Positions 35,872-46,909 of a DNA stretch of 64,000 nt are shown piece by piece. The DNA comes from Trichosphaerium sp. ATCC 40318 (lineage: Eukaryota > Discosea > Flabellinia > Trichosidae). The position numbers and the translations under genes are program-made. The notes below the pieces were generated by a model that did not search any database, was not told where the DNA came from, and was given only the letters and a program-made list of their open reading frames with translations. The stretch lies in assembly GCA_038496445.1 (NCBI GenBank), contig JALMLS010000594.1:124001-188000 (forward strand), given 5' to 3'. How positions within the stretch are numbered: the first letter of the stretch is position 1; every line of letters begins with the position of its first letter.

Positions 35872-37612
35872 TTACCCAATGAATGGAGTATCATCCAATT
35901 TGAATGATTCGATGTCAAGAATGAAAGGCTTTATCATACCTTCATCTACAAGCGTACTAGTAACAGCACGATTGTATGCATTCTCAACAAAACCAAAATA
36001 GAAAATACAATGCCAAAAATTACTTGGTGTTAAAGCTACATCTTTCAAACAGAAAGATGAAGGAGTAACATCTTCAGAACTTTCAAATTCTTCCAAAACA
36101 TCATCACGTGATTCCTTGTATAATATCTTATCTACAACTACTTCATCTTCATTCCCAGGTAACCACCATGTGACTAATAGTATTATAAGACGAAATGAAG
36201 ATGACTTTGATGAAGTGGGTAGTTGTCATACCTGTGAATGATTCATTTTTTTTTGTTTCATGAAAACTTTTTTCGATTTTGAAACACTTTTTCTTTGCTG
36301 CAATCATTCTATTCTCTGCCTCTTTCAACTTGTTCAAGCATTCCTCACATGTTTCATCTAATTACTAGTATGAGGAGAGTGTAAAAAAAAAGTGTGTTAG
36401 GAGTACCAGCACCAAAAGAAATAGGTGACTTATAAGTTCCATGTTTACATTCTTCGGTATCAGAAGAATCATCTGATCCTTCAGATTCCGAATCAGAGTC
36501 ATCATCACTGAAGTCATTTAGATCATCATATTGCTCGTTTATAGCCTCTACACATTTTTTGATCATATCACGTGCAACTTTTGATGATGGACAGAGCTCT
36601 AAAGCTTTCTCAAAAGCTACTTTCGCAAAAACATATTTTGCTGGTATCATCTCAAAACATGCTATTCCCTTCCTCAAGTGACCCTTCAAAGAAAATCAGC
36701 ATATGCATAAAACACTCCATAGTAAAGTGTTATATTACCTTTACGAAATCAGGTGCAATTTCAACACAATTAGACGCATCACGAAGAGCACGAGCAAGAA
36801 AAATTAAAGAACCAAATTCATATTGTTTTGACTCTTTGTTCAACTCTATAAGAGTAGCTGCTCTGTTGCTAAGCAATACATGCATCATATCCATGTGCTG
36901 CTTAGGGTTTTTCTCAGCAATATCAATAGCACGTGTGTACAAGGCGTTGGCTTCAAGGAACTGTTTTTTTCCATATTTTTCGTTTCCGAGTTTTTTAAGC
37001 CTTAGTACTTCGTTTTTTGTCTTCTTAAGCGTCTTGAAGGTAGGTCTGAGTAGTAGATAAGCATAAAAAGCACTTTAGAGCGTTTTTTAGTAAAATTTAC
37101 ATAATGTGTTTTCGGTTACATTTGTAGTCGTAAGAGCATCCATTCGCTGATTTATATGCTATACAGCGTTGAGATGGTATTTTGTGGGCGTGTCTACATT
37201 TTTCGCCATACTTGCAGCATCCAGCCAGAAAGTATTGGCATAGTTTCTGTTGGCAATATGAGGACGAGAATCAAGAAACGGCGCGTACACGATGAGACTT
37301 GTTTGAAGCCCATGGGTGTTCTTCTTCAGTAAAATCAAGCATTGATAATACCAAAGGGCTATGCAGAGGGTGGGGGCACGGTTCTGCTTCATTAGAGTCC
37401 TTGTAATAGTCTTCTAACTTATCGAGCATCATACTGAAGCTTTCATCGGTAACACCGCCACCATATGGTCGGTCTTCTTTGTCCCAGAACATGTATTGTA
37501 ACGGATCGACAAACGCGCTTGAGATAATGTCATTGACAGTTTCATCGCCTGAGTAGCCGTAATCGCCGTAGTCTGAATCATCAGAGTCGTAGTAAGAGTC
37601 GTAGTAGCTCAT
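35872..37612 (-). CDS. tandem CCCH zinc finger plus TPR protein
   Basis: The start is ATG 37612, with an acidic Tyr/Asp-rich N-terminus (MSYYDSYYDSDDSDYGDYG). After a short intron come two CCCH fingers: LCQYFLAGCCKYGEKCRHAH (C-x7-C-x5-C-x3-H) and CIAYKSANGCSYDYKCNRKH (C-x8-C-x5-C-x3-H). TPR helices follow (LKKLGNEKYGKKQFLEANAL, LLSNRAATLIELN, GHLRKGIACFEM), then an acidic Asp/Ser/Glu stretch, a helical segment and a unique C-terminus ending at 35872. CCCH fingers usually bind RNA and TPRs bind partner proteins. A CCCH+TPR pairing also occurs in the ZC3H7 family, but with TPRs first. One segment in the TPR (around 36.8 kb) is longer than usual and may hide an intron. Confidence 0.75.
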
Positions 37613-37697
37613 TGTGTGTTTAGAATAATAACCGCTATTTTTTTGTGATTATTGAGCTATTGACTTAACGACATTTTATTCGAACGCACCTTACATA

Positions 37698-37709
37698 CAG
37701 AATCACGTG
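37698..37709. promoter_or_regulatory. AATCACGTGATT palindrome in a divergent promoter
   Basis: A 12-bp palindrome around CACGTG sits between the divergent starts of the CCCH/TPR gene (37612) and the RNA ligase-F-box gene (37955). The E-box core is a common bHLH site. Use as a promoter element is inferred from position only. Confidence 0.4.
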
Positions 37710-37954
37710 ATTTGTATTTTAGAGATGACAATACAACCGTGTTAGTAGGCAATTTAAAAAAAAGGTTGTGGAGAGCTTTGCACGAACGGACGGAAACTGT
37801 GAATTACAAACAGAATAAACATTGTTACCACTCATTTTCAAGTGCGAACCTGACTGTTTATTGGTTAGATTCGTTTCAACTCATTAAGTAAACGTTTTGC
37901 TACTTTCACAATGTTGCCTATTGCGTCCTTATCTCTTGGCAACTATCGTTGGTA

Positions 37955-40140
37955 ATGTCCATTGCGCACTCCAACATTCACCCTTCGAGGATTGTGTCTT
38001 TTGATACCCTTATCCACCAACTTGATAGGAGTGTAGAGAACAAAGGTAAACTACTATTGACGTACATAGATTCTTACAAGCTTCATAGAAATTAGTTTTA
38101 GAAAAGATGAGGAGACTGGTTTAGAAGTTTACCGCTACAACTTTGGTTCTTTATCTCCTAATAAGCCACAAGCTGTAGGAAACTTGTGTAGAGGATTAGT
38201 AATTCATAGGGTCTCTCAGAGAGTTGTCGCACATGGGTTTCCAAAATTCTTTCACTATGCCTCAGAAGTACAACCAGAGGTCAGCGATGAAGTGTTGGAA
38301 GTTACCGAGAAATTTGACGGTACAGCACTAGTTTTGGGTTGTTATCACGTGGGAATAACTTCTACGCCATAGGGTCTATGATCGTAGCTTTTGTTTGGAA
38401 AGGGAGGCTCGAGACTACAACAAAAGCAAATATGGCTTCAGATCAAGCGCTGTGGGCTAAACAGTGGCTTAGTAACAATGTAAATGTTGCTTTGTTTCAG
38501 AGCGGCTATAGTTACGTGTTTGAGGCGATCTACAAGGATAATACAGTAATTGTTGAGTACAATTTTGAAGGCACGTGATTAACTTACTCTTTTTAAACTA
38601 AGTGTTTAAATCTTCAGGATGTGTACTGCTTGCCATATACAACAATAAAGGAAAAGAACTTGGACTTGCCGAAGTACAAATCGTACTATTTCATTCTTAA
38701 TATATTCATATCTCAACAGGTTTCAGCGACTGCCAAAACACTTGGCGTTAAATGTGTCGAGACGATAGAAATGCGTTTTGAGGAACTCCTTTGTAAGCTA
38801 GAGGACGACGACATTGACACCGAAGGTATGCCGATTTTCATTTAAAACTCGGACTTTTTTATTTGGGCTAAGTACTCTTGTATTGAATACTTTACGCCCA
38901 CGATTCCTACAAAGCAAACGCTAGATAAAAGAAAAGTTTGGACAAGAGCATAAAATTATGAGTTTTCTTAGGGACGATTTGGTCTATTACGTACCATTTC
39001 TTGGTACAACAAAAGGCTTTAAGTGATTATAGGCCTCTCTTTTCCAAAAAATGTTCCCGTTTTCAATGAAACCCGACATGTTTCTTTGTTCATTACAAAA
39101 CATCTAATCATTACTGCAGGATATGTTGTTAAGATTAAGAGCGTCAATACAAGACTCAAGTTGGTAAAATCTGAATGGAAGAGAGCTAGTAATATAGCGC
39201 GGAAAATATACCCTTTATACATTTGGCAGTTGATGAGATACAAAAAAATTGAATCATTCCGCTCTTCAATTCGAAATTCAATGCACTTGAAGGAATTTAA
39301 TGCGATTTATAGTGCCCTGGATACTCAGCTATCTAACCTTCTATTAAAACATAGCGGTACGAGAGTAGTGAAGATATACTTAGAATTATTGTCAATACCA
39401 TACTGCAATATCGAAGATAAGAAATATCCTATTGTTGGGCTCCAAGGTGCAATATCTGTAGCTCTTCAAGAGTTAAAGTACATTTTCTCCCTGTGTTACA
39501 TCACATTAAACGAAGATAGGAAGCTTCTGCCTTCTCGCTTTAGTGGACACATTCGTTCAGCAATTACTGTAAGTACTAAACAACAATTTAAATGCTAAAA
39601 ACGGATTAGCATTTAGCTTTACAACAAGTTCTTTACGAAAATATAGAATCAATGAAACATTGCGAGTATAGAATAAGAGAATCCTGGCGGCTAGACTATG
39701 AATCAGCGGTAGCAAGTGTTAAAGAAGTGAGGGGCTTGCTCATTGATAGAATAGCTGAAGTCTATAAAAAGTGGGTTACAGAAAATAAACGAGCATACCT
39801 GGAAGATATCAAGCCAATGAATAATGAGATCAAAGGATACACTCCTTCTCAGAACTTCAAACAAGCGTGGGCGAAATCGTGGCCATACTTGACTGAACCT
39901 AGTTTCAGTTCTGACCTCATGTTTCCTCCCGAAATCATGTTGGAGATATTTAATAATCTAGAACCAATCAACATAGCAAAGTCTAGGCAAGTATGTCATC
40001 ACTGGGATAATCTCTTAAACCTCGAGTCGTATAGAATGACAATGGATGAGTACAAAGAAGACCTTCGTCAAGCACAGTATGGATATTGGCGGAAACACAC
40101 ATCTTCATACGGTAGTGATACTGAACTCTATGATTTCTAA
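37955..40140 (+). CDS. T4-Rnl1-like RNA ligase fused to a C-terminal F-box
   Basis: Seven exons (37955-38045, 38089-38337, 38373-38570, 38618-38673, 38720-38825, 39120-39568, 39610-40140) sum to 1,680 nt, 559 residues, with the frame kept. The N-terminal half is an ATP-dependent ligase like T4 RNA ligase 1: KFDGT (motif I, Lys near residue 105), WKGRLETTTKANMASDQAL, YVFEAIYKDNTVIVEY, EGYVVK (motif IV, about residue 233) and RLKLVKSEW (motif V). A helical region follows, then near residue 485 an F-box (LMFPPEIMLEIFNNLEPINI, then SRQVCHHWDNLL) and a short tail. The nucleotide-binding motifs look intact, so it is probably active in joining RNA ends. The F-box would link it to SKP1/cullin. Intron 2 is only 35 nt; intron 3 appears to be GC-AG. 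Confidence 0.85.
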
Positions 40141-40592
40141 GAATACACTATTTGCGAAGTACATTGTCAAATAAAACTAGTTAGGCGTTTGATATCACAC
40201 GATGCTTTTAAAGCATGACATGATAACTTAGCCTGCAAAGAAATAGTTAAATGCCAGGTTTATTTACAAAGCAAAAAAGGGTACTTACTAGTAACAAAGA
40301 CAGCATTCTGTATTTGCTGTTGTGCATTGCCTATGTAGAATATTGTGAAATTAGTTGCCTACTATATATGGGAAAGCTGTAAATGTTCTTGCAATAAGAA
40401 AAAAGTGCTACAATGATTGCTTGCAACTCAAAAGCACGCTCAACTGAAAAAGATTGATTTTTTGATTGAAAAAAAGTTGCCTTACGACATAAGACTTATT
40501 GTCTTCGATTGATTTATTGAATATTCATTTTCGTTAAATTCTACTGAAGTGAAAGCACAAGCGACTACAATATAAATCACGTTACAAAAACA

Positions 40593-42112
40593 ATGATCCC
40601 ATCACCACTAAAGAAGGTAATTGCAACCGTTTTCATCAAAAAAAAACTCCTAAACTCGTTCTAACTTGTACCCATCAATAGCGTAATAATGCATCTACTA
40701 CACAGTTTCATACCCAATTACTAGAACTGCCAATGGAGTTACTTCTCGATATAATCGATCTAGACTCAGAAATCAATCTTAAATTTCCGCTTCTATCAAA
40801 ATCAACGGCGATGTCAACAAGGTTCGATTGTGATCTTAAGAAACATGGTAAATGGTTGAAATACAAAAAACATTGTGAGAAGGGATCACCAGATGGATCA
40901 CAAATCGTATGTCAGGAATATTGGAAAAATGGTAAACAACACGGAGAATACAAGTCATGGTACACCAACGGAAAAGTGTCTGTTCAATGTAACTTTGTAA
41001 ACAATGTCTGGGAAGGGCAATACAACTGTTGGGACCCTAATGGGCAATTGAATGAACAGTCTTATTATGTCAAAGGACAATACCATGGAGAGTTAAAACG
41101 TTGGTTTGAAAACGGACAATTGAGAGAGTTATGGACGTATGTCAAAGATATAAAACATGGCATCGTCAAGAGCTGGCACTTCAATGGACATATAGAAAAG
41201 CAAGGAACATATGTTAATGATGAACTATCTGGAGAGTATAAGGAGTGGTATGATAATGGAAAACTGGAGGTAGAGTGTACATACAAGAATGATAGACGTG
41301 TTGGAATGTACAGGGAATGGCATCCGAATGGAAAACTAGAAATGGAATGTACCTACGTCAATGGTAGACAACAAGGACACTACACCTCGTGGCATGATAA
41401 TGGTCTAGTTTGTTGTCAATGTATTCATGTTGATGGTCAAAGAGAAGGAGAATGCGAGGTGTGGTATGAAAACGGCAAAATATGTGCACTGTGCACGTGT
41501 GTAAACGGAAAGAAATACGGAGAGTACAAACAATGGTTTGACAACGGACAACAGCAAATGCAGTGTAACTATATTGATGACAATCTACACGGAGAGTTTA
41601 CAGAGTGGTATGAAAACGGAGTAATAGCTGTTAATTGTTATTACATCAATGGTAAACAATATGGAGAGCGAAAGGAGTGGCACGAAAACGGCGAAAAGGA
41701 GCTACAGCACACTCTTGTAAATGACAAATACAATGGTGAATACATGGCTTGGTACGACAATGGACAGCTGTACAAGCAAGCCACCTATACCAATGGTATC
41801 TTAAACGGAACCTATAACAAGTACTATCGCAATGGGCATTCATGGAAGCAATGTACTTATGTCAATGGAGCCAAACACGGTGATTACAAGGAGTGGCATG
41901 GAAATGGAGTGTTGCTTTGCCAGTGTAATTTTACACATGGATTGAAAAATGGAGAGTACAGGCAATGGTATGATAATGGTCAATCATGGATACAATGTTA
42001 TTGTGTTAATGGCAAACGAGAGGGTGAGTATAAGAGATGGTACTACAGTGGCAAATTGGGAAAACATTGTACCTTCAATGAAGGTAATCGAGTTGTATTC
42101 AAAATACGCTGA
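40593..42112 (+). CDS. F-box plus YwqK/MORN-like repeat protein
   Basis: Exon 1 (40593-40616, MIPSPLKK) and exon 2 (40682-42112) give 1,455 nt, 484 residues. A short F-box-like segment (LLELPMELLLDIIDLDSEIN) comes first, then about 17 YwqK-type repeats (GEYKEWYDNGKLEVECTYKN and similar), each about 23 residues. Cys is unusually frequent at one repeat position (QCNF, ECTY, QCTY). The family is seen in bacteria (YwqK), protists and some giant viruses. It probably serves as a ubiquitin-ligase adaptor with the beta-repeats as binding arm, which is inference. The paralogue at 4189-5049 lacks the F-box part. An intergenic gap of about 450 bp separates this gene from the RNA ligase-F-box gene on the same strand. 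Confidence 0.82.
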
Positions 42113-43564
42113 AATCCATAAAAAAAACTAACAATGAAATCAACGTCATACGCTATCAGTATATCCAATAAATGCAACGTCACACATCTCGTGTAATACC
42201 AGAGCAAGTTTATTTTATCAAGTCCATACATTATCTCAGTAGTGCGGAATGGTTTCTGGTGCTCGTACTGGTAAACATACTTCTAACACATTAAAGATAT
42301 TACAAGAATCTTTATCGAGCAATCTTCCCAGAGTACATGAGTAATTGCGCTGTTTTTTGTGGATTTAAGTATCACGTTACACAGCCACTTGGGTCTAAAG
42401 TACAACCTGGCTATACACCAAAGTCAGTCTCACATGTTACGGTGTCCCACTGTTCCTACAAACATTATTGTACGATTCTAACTGTATCCTAGATTCCACT
42501 ACAAGCAGTAATGTATGAGAAAAGCATAGGAAAACACCGGCAACGTATTTTTTTCAACACGTTGTTCATTGAATTTAACAAAAAACTAGTCAGTTGGGGT
42601 AGCATGTCGCCTTTCTTTACTTCAGGACGCGTCAGGAAGTCACGCACTAACAATCCTGAAAATAAATACTGTATGAAATCAGTACATGAACTCACGCCAC
42701 AGAATCGTAGTGCTTCACTTAGTGATGAGAGTAACAACTGAATTTGTGTGGTGTCATGGAAAGAGAAGCCATTTTCGGGTTGGTACTCAAGTTCAGGAAA
42801 GCGACAACACGCTGCTAAGAGTTACCACAGTGTTGGATAGTACGTCCTTTCAAGTACAAAAGCATTTCTGTCTGACTAGGTTACTACTCCGAAATTGTAC
42901 GTGGGTACCGTTTAAAGTGTCCATCTTAGCTAACGCGAGCTTTTGTTTGTGAAAAAAGTGTAAATGGCGTAAGCTGAGAAGAATTCTAGTTTATGGCATA
43001 GTACTGCTAAAAGTCACTATGCAGATGTATCTTGAAGGATTTAAATAGAATTTATAGCGTCAGACAGTTATTCTTAGACAATACCTTTTTGAAATTCTTC
43101 GGCGTACTGTGAGTGTAGCGTTTAAACCATTTTATCGCTCGTTTTGATCAAATAACGCAATAATGTACCAAAAATATTGTGTAGCGCTTCTTTTAGTATA
43201 TTCGCAGCATACAGTTGCCGTTCCTTATTTTAAATGCAGTTCAGGAAAAGAAATTCTACAGGTGTTGGAATTCTTGCATGAAACCCTTAGTTGCCACTAA
43301 CAGATGCTGCTATGCATGTAGTAAGCTCTCACATTGCATATTTTGTGATTCATAAAAATAGTCGCACAAAAACAAGACAAGTATGGGTCATCGCTAGCAT
43401 ATTTTATTATAAGCCATATAAAGGCCGTCAAAATGAAGCAACATAGTGGTTCAATATTATATCGAAGCCAGTTGTGTAAAAATTTCGCACACGTCCGCGA
43501 GAGACGGTTTTTTTTGCTTTTTTTTTTTGTTTTGGTTTTTGTAGATTTGTTTGGTATTTTTTTT
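42113..43564. other. mostly intergenic; possible small minus-strand exon
   Basis: The minus strand at 42489-42737 has an open frame with a plausible composition (DFIQYLFSGLLVRDF, LPQLTSFLLNSMNNVLKK). A possible first exon (MDTLN, then gtaccc) lies upstream near 42.92 kb. I could not build a full gene, so it is not called as a CDS. Nothing else was recognised. Confidence 0.3.
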
Positions 43565-45899
43565 TTACTTCTCCGCGGACGCAGCAATTAGTTTTGTTTG
43601 AGTATTGTGCCCAAAGGCAGGAAGCATACTACGCAATTTATTCAATTGCTCTAGAACCTCCATAGGGGTCTGATTAACGGCTGAGCATTCAGGTTGTTGT
43701 TTAAAATGGCCGATGAGAGTATTTGTTAGTGTTAGAGTCGATTTTAGGACTTCAACGAGATTATGTGATTTATTATCTAAGAATTAGGGTTAGTACATAA
43801 GGGAAATATAAAAGAAATAATAAATGAACAGTTTAATCCACACGTAGATTAAAACCATTTACGCAAAAAAAAAAATACAAAAAAACCCATTAATACGTAC
43901 ATTGTCTGCGTCTACGTTTTGTTGTAGTGTTAGATCGCTTTATAGTACAGTGTTTTGCGGGTGTTTTGCCCTTAATATTACGTTTTTGTTGTTGTTGTGA
44001 TAAATGTTTCCTACAAGGAAAAAAAACCGTTAGGACTCAAAATTAATCAACAAGTAGAGAGGAAAGAAAATGAGCCAAATTTAGGAATAATAAAAGGAAA
44101 CTTGGCATAAAAAAAAAAGCAAAAAAAAAGTCAGAGTAACTGAATCAAGGGGTACTTACTCACGAAGTGGTGCCGAGAGGCGATGCAATGCATAGTTTGT
44201 GTTAAAGAGTTGATAGCGTTGTTCCTCGCTTAGTTTCAACTGAAAGTTTGCTTCGTGAGCGCAGCATTGCGCATTGATAGATGTGTATAGCCAATCTGGT
44301 GTAACCCTGAATATGCCCCATTCGGTAGCATACCGGAACTTTAAACCAAGAGTAGACTAAAAAATAATCAATAAACAATATAAGAATACTCCCAAATCGT
44401 AGTATATATTTAACAAGAGCGAAAACGATGAAGAAAAAAAAAAAAAAAAGAACAAAACAAAAACCGTATTTGGTGGTTTTTTAATTTTTTGATTTTTTCA
44501 CTACGCGCGTAAAGTCTGCACATAAAGATGCTTCTCTTGCACGTAGTGAATGATAAGTAATCAAAAAAGCGGGGTATATTCTAGAAATATATAGTCCGCA
44601 GACAACTATAGTCGGTACAATAAATTAAAAAAAAACACCGAAAGGATTCACAAAAAAATCAAACAGAAGACAAAAACGGCATGCCGTACCTTGGACAAAA
44701 GATGTGTGCACCGTTTAGATAGGTGAGGTGTATAAACGCCGCCATGGCCCTCAACGAGTTGTTGCAGCTGTGCACGCATTGCTTGACATGACAGTTAGTG
44801 ACATAAACACAGAGAGAAGGATAAAGAAGAGATTTCGTAAAACTTGTTTTCAAGAAAAAAGACATAGGAACTCGAGATTTTCTTGATCATTCATTTGTCA
44901 CTCTTTGTTTTGATTTCTTTGGGTTTTTTTTTGAAGTTTTTGTGTATGTATGTACCTTGGCTGAATCCAGTAACAGATATCATCAAACCAGCAAATGGTG
45001 GTAGTTTAAAGTCATCAATAGGTAATTGCTTACGTGCTTCCCAGCAACGCTGTATGTACAATGGGTGAAGCACAGGCACACCTAATTTGCATGCAAGCTA
45101 TTTTCAAGAAACGTCAGAAAAAAACGAAATGGCGGTTATTTTAATGTCGAATTACAAAAAAATCTAAAACAAGGCACCAGGCGTACCTTATAATTTACAG
45201 AACCAACTCGTGGAGTTATGAGGTAGTCAACTGACTGGTCGAACGTGGGAACACAAATACCACCCATAAAGGTCAATCTCGTGTGTAGCCCAGCCTTTAG
45301 AAGCGTATTAGTTTTGTTTTGTGATTGTAGCAATGCGAGTTGACAAAAAAAGCAAGGGACAAGTACTTGTTCGCTAAAAAATACTTTTAGGATTGTCTAT
45401 GTACCTTGACATGAGGTGGCATAGTGCTAAAAGCGAAAGTTTTGCCCTCTAATGCCCGACACAAGATGGGATGCCCTGTGCTCGGCAGTTGGTGATTGTT
45501 TCGCATTGCATCCTCTAAAATGGAGGTCCCTGTAGCGAGTTAGTTACGTGTGGTGGGTATTGACGGTCATATCGCTTAAAGAGGAATTCTGTACGGAGAC
45601 GCACCAATAATATGCGCGCCACGCTTGCAAAGCTCAGTAAATAACGGCTAGGTAAAGTAAGCGTCTGTTTGTCCGATCTGAAAGGATCTCTCCCAGTCTG
45701 TTTTTTTTTGCTTAAAAGGGCCGTGATGTACCTGTTCAAAGTCGTCCATCACATACGTGACCTGGGACTTTTCCGAAGAGGCCGCTTGCGCGTAATTGTA
45801 ATATGTGCCACCGCGCTCTGTTATTTCCTTTGCCAGCAACTCTTTATCACATACATTACATAAAACGAACGTTTGTTGCGAAAGTTTAAAGTTATTCAT
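43565..45899 (-). CDS. TopBP1/Dpb11-like multi-BRCT protein
   Basis: On the minus strand the order is a degenerate BRCT (FVLCNVCDKELLAKEITERG), then a BRCT pair as in TopBP1 BRCT1-2: LTFMGGICVPTFDQSVDYLI, KLACKLGVPVLHPLYIQRCW, then PPFAGLMISVTGFSQ, MRAQLQQLVEGHGGVYTPHL, CTHLLSK and FRYATEWGIFRVTPDWLYTS. A basic patch (KRRRRQ) and a helical C-terminus follow, ending at TAA 43565. TopBP1/Dpb11 binds phosphorylated Treslin/Sld3 and checkpoint proteins to start replication and activate ATR. This protein is short, with only three BRCTs, so it is nearer to a minimal form than to vertebrate TopBP1. The start at 45899 is provisional; an upstream exon near 46.14 kb is possible. Confidence 0.78.
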
Positions 45900-46909
45900 T
45901 TGGGATTGTGTTGTTGAGTAAGTAGAGATGATGGTAGGAGGTGTGGTGGCTTCTAGGATAGAGGACAAAAAAAGAAACAAATATAAATTTAATAAAAAGT
46001 GCCGTTAGAATTTCAGAGGCTTTTTTCGCAAACTTTTTTGAGAAAGTCTTACATGTTCTAGAAACTGTTGCTGTTACGTGCGTATACCTCCGCGCGCCTA
46101 ATATTTGAAATAATGGTATTCATGAATAGTGAGCACACAAACTGAAATCGTTGCAGCGGTAATTTTTGCGCCATTAAATTCTATACAATGTATACAGTGG
46201 AATTCCGTAGTTTGGAGTAGAATTTACAAAATGGGAACAATTACCAACAAAACAACCAGAAATACAACCACTGACGCCATATATGCTGTATTTAGTGCCT
46301 ATCTTGATTACCCGGACTTATTGAAGTTATTACGATACTCTTTTGGTAAACCAGCGACATTTACACCAATACCTACTAAAAACAGCACCAAAAGTTATAT
46401 TCCACATTCTTTTTTTACGTACTAAAATAATGGTATCTCACGTACTCGAATATTAAAAAAAGAAGCGCTTTTCTGCAATAAAACTAATGTCCAAACGCAT
46501 AAATAGATTATACCAACTCCGTCAATAACATTTAGTTTGCTTTCACGCGTGAACACGTAAAGTAGAATAGATGTGCGTATATCTTCAGTTTAAAACTGTG
46601 TAGCCTGTATTGGCGTTATACAGACGGAAGTTCTCAAAAGTAGATTGAGTTTGGTGTTCTTGCAAGCCAAAAATGCGCATAGTGGTGTTTCGGAAACGGA
46701 GAAGATATTAAGAGGGGAGTTTCAGCTGTTCTTGATTTAATAGCGCTTTCCTAGTTAGCCTAAACTCAAAACATCTTTTACCTATCGTTGTTGTGGATAC
46801 TATCGGGTTTGGGTACATCTTTTTCCTCCTTCATGAATTGTGTAACTCGCATGCGAAGCAAACGACTTAACCTTTTGCTGTTGGCGCGAATTTTTCAAAA
46901 CATCTCAAA
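45900..46909. other. shared upstream region of TopBP1-like and primase genes
   Basis: About 1 kb between divergent starts. An open frame at 46231-46425 (MGTITNKTTRNTTTDAIYAV) has no known domain and is not called. No CACGTG was seen here, in contrast with much of the window. Confidence 0.4.

Noticed and set aside
46129-46425. Small gene between the TopBP1-like and primase genes
   Set aside because: Open frame only, with no domain or splice support; left as unannotated upstream region.
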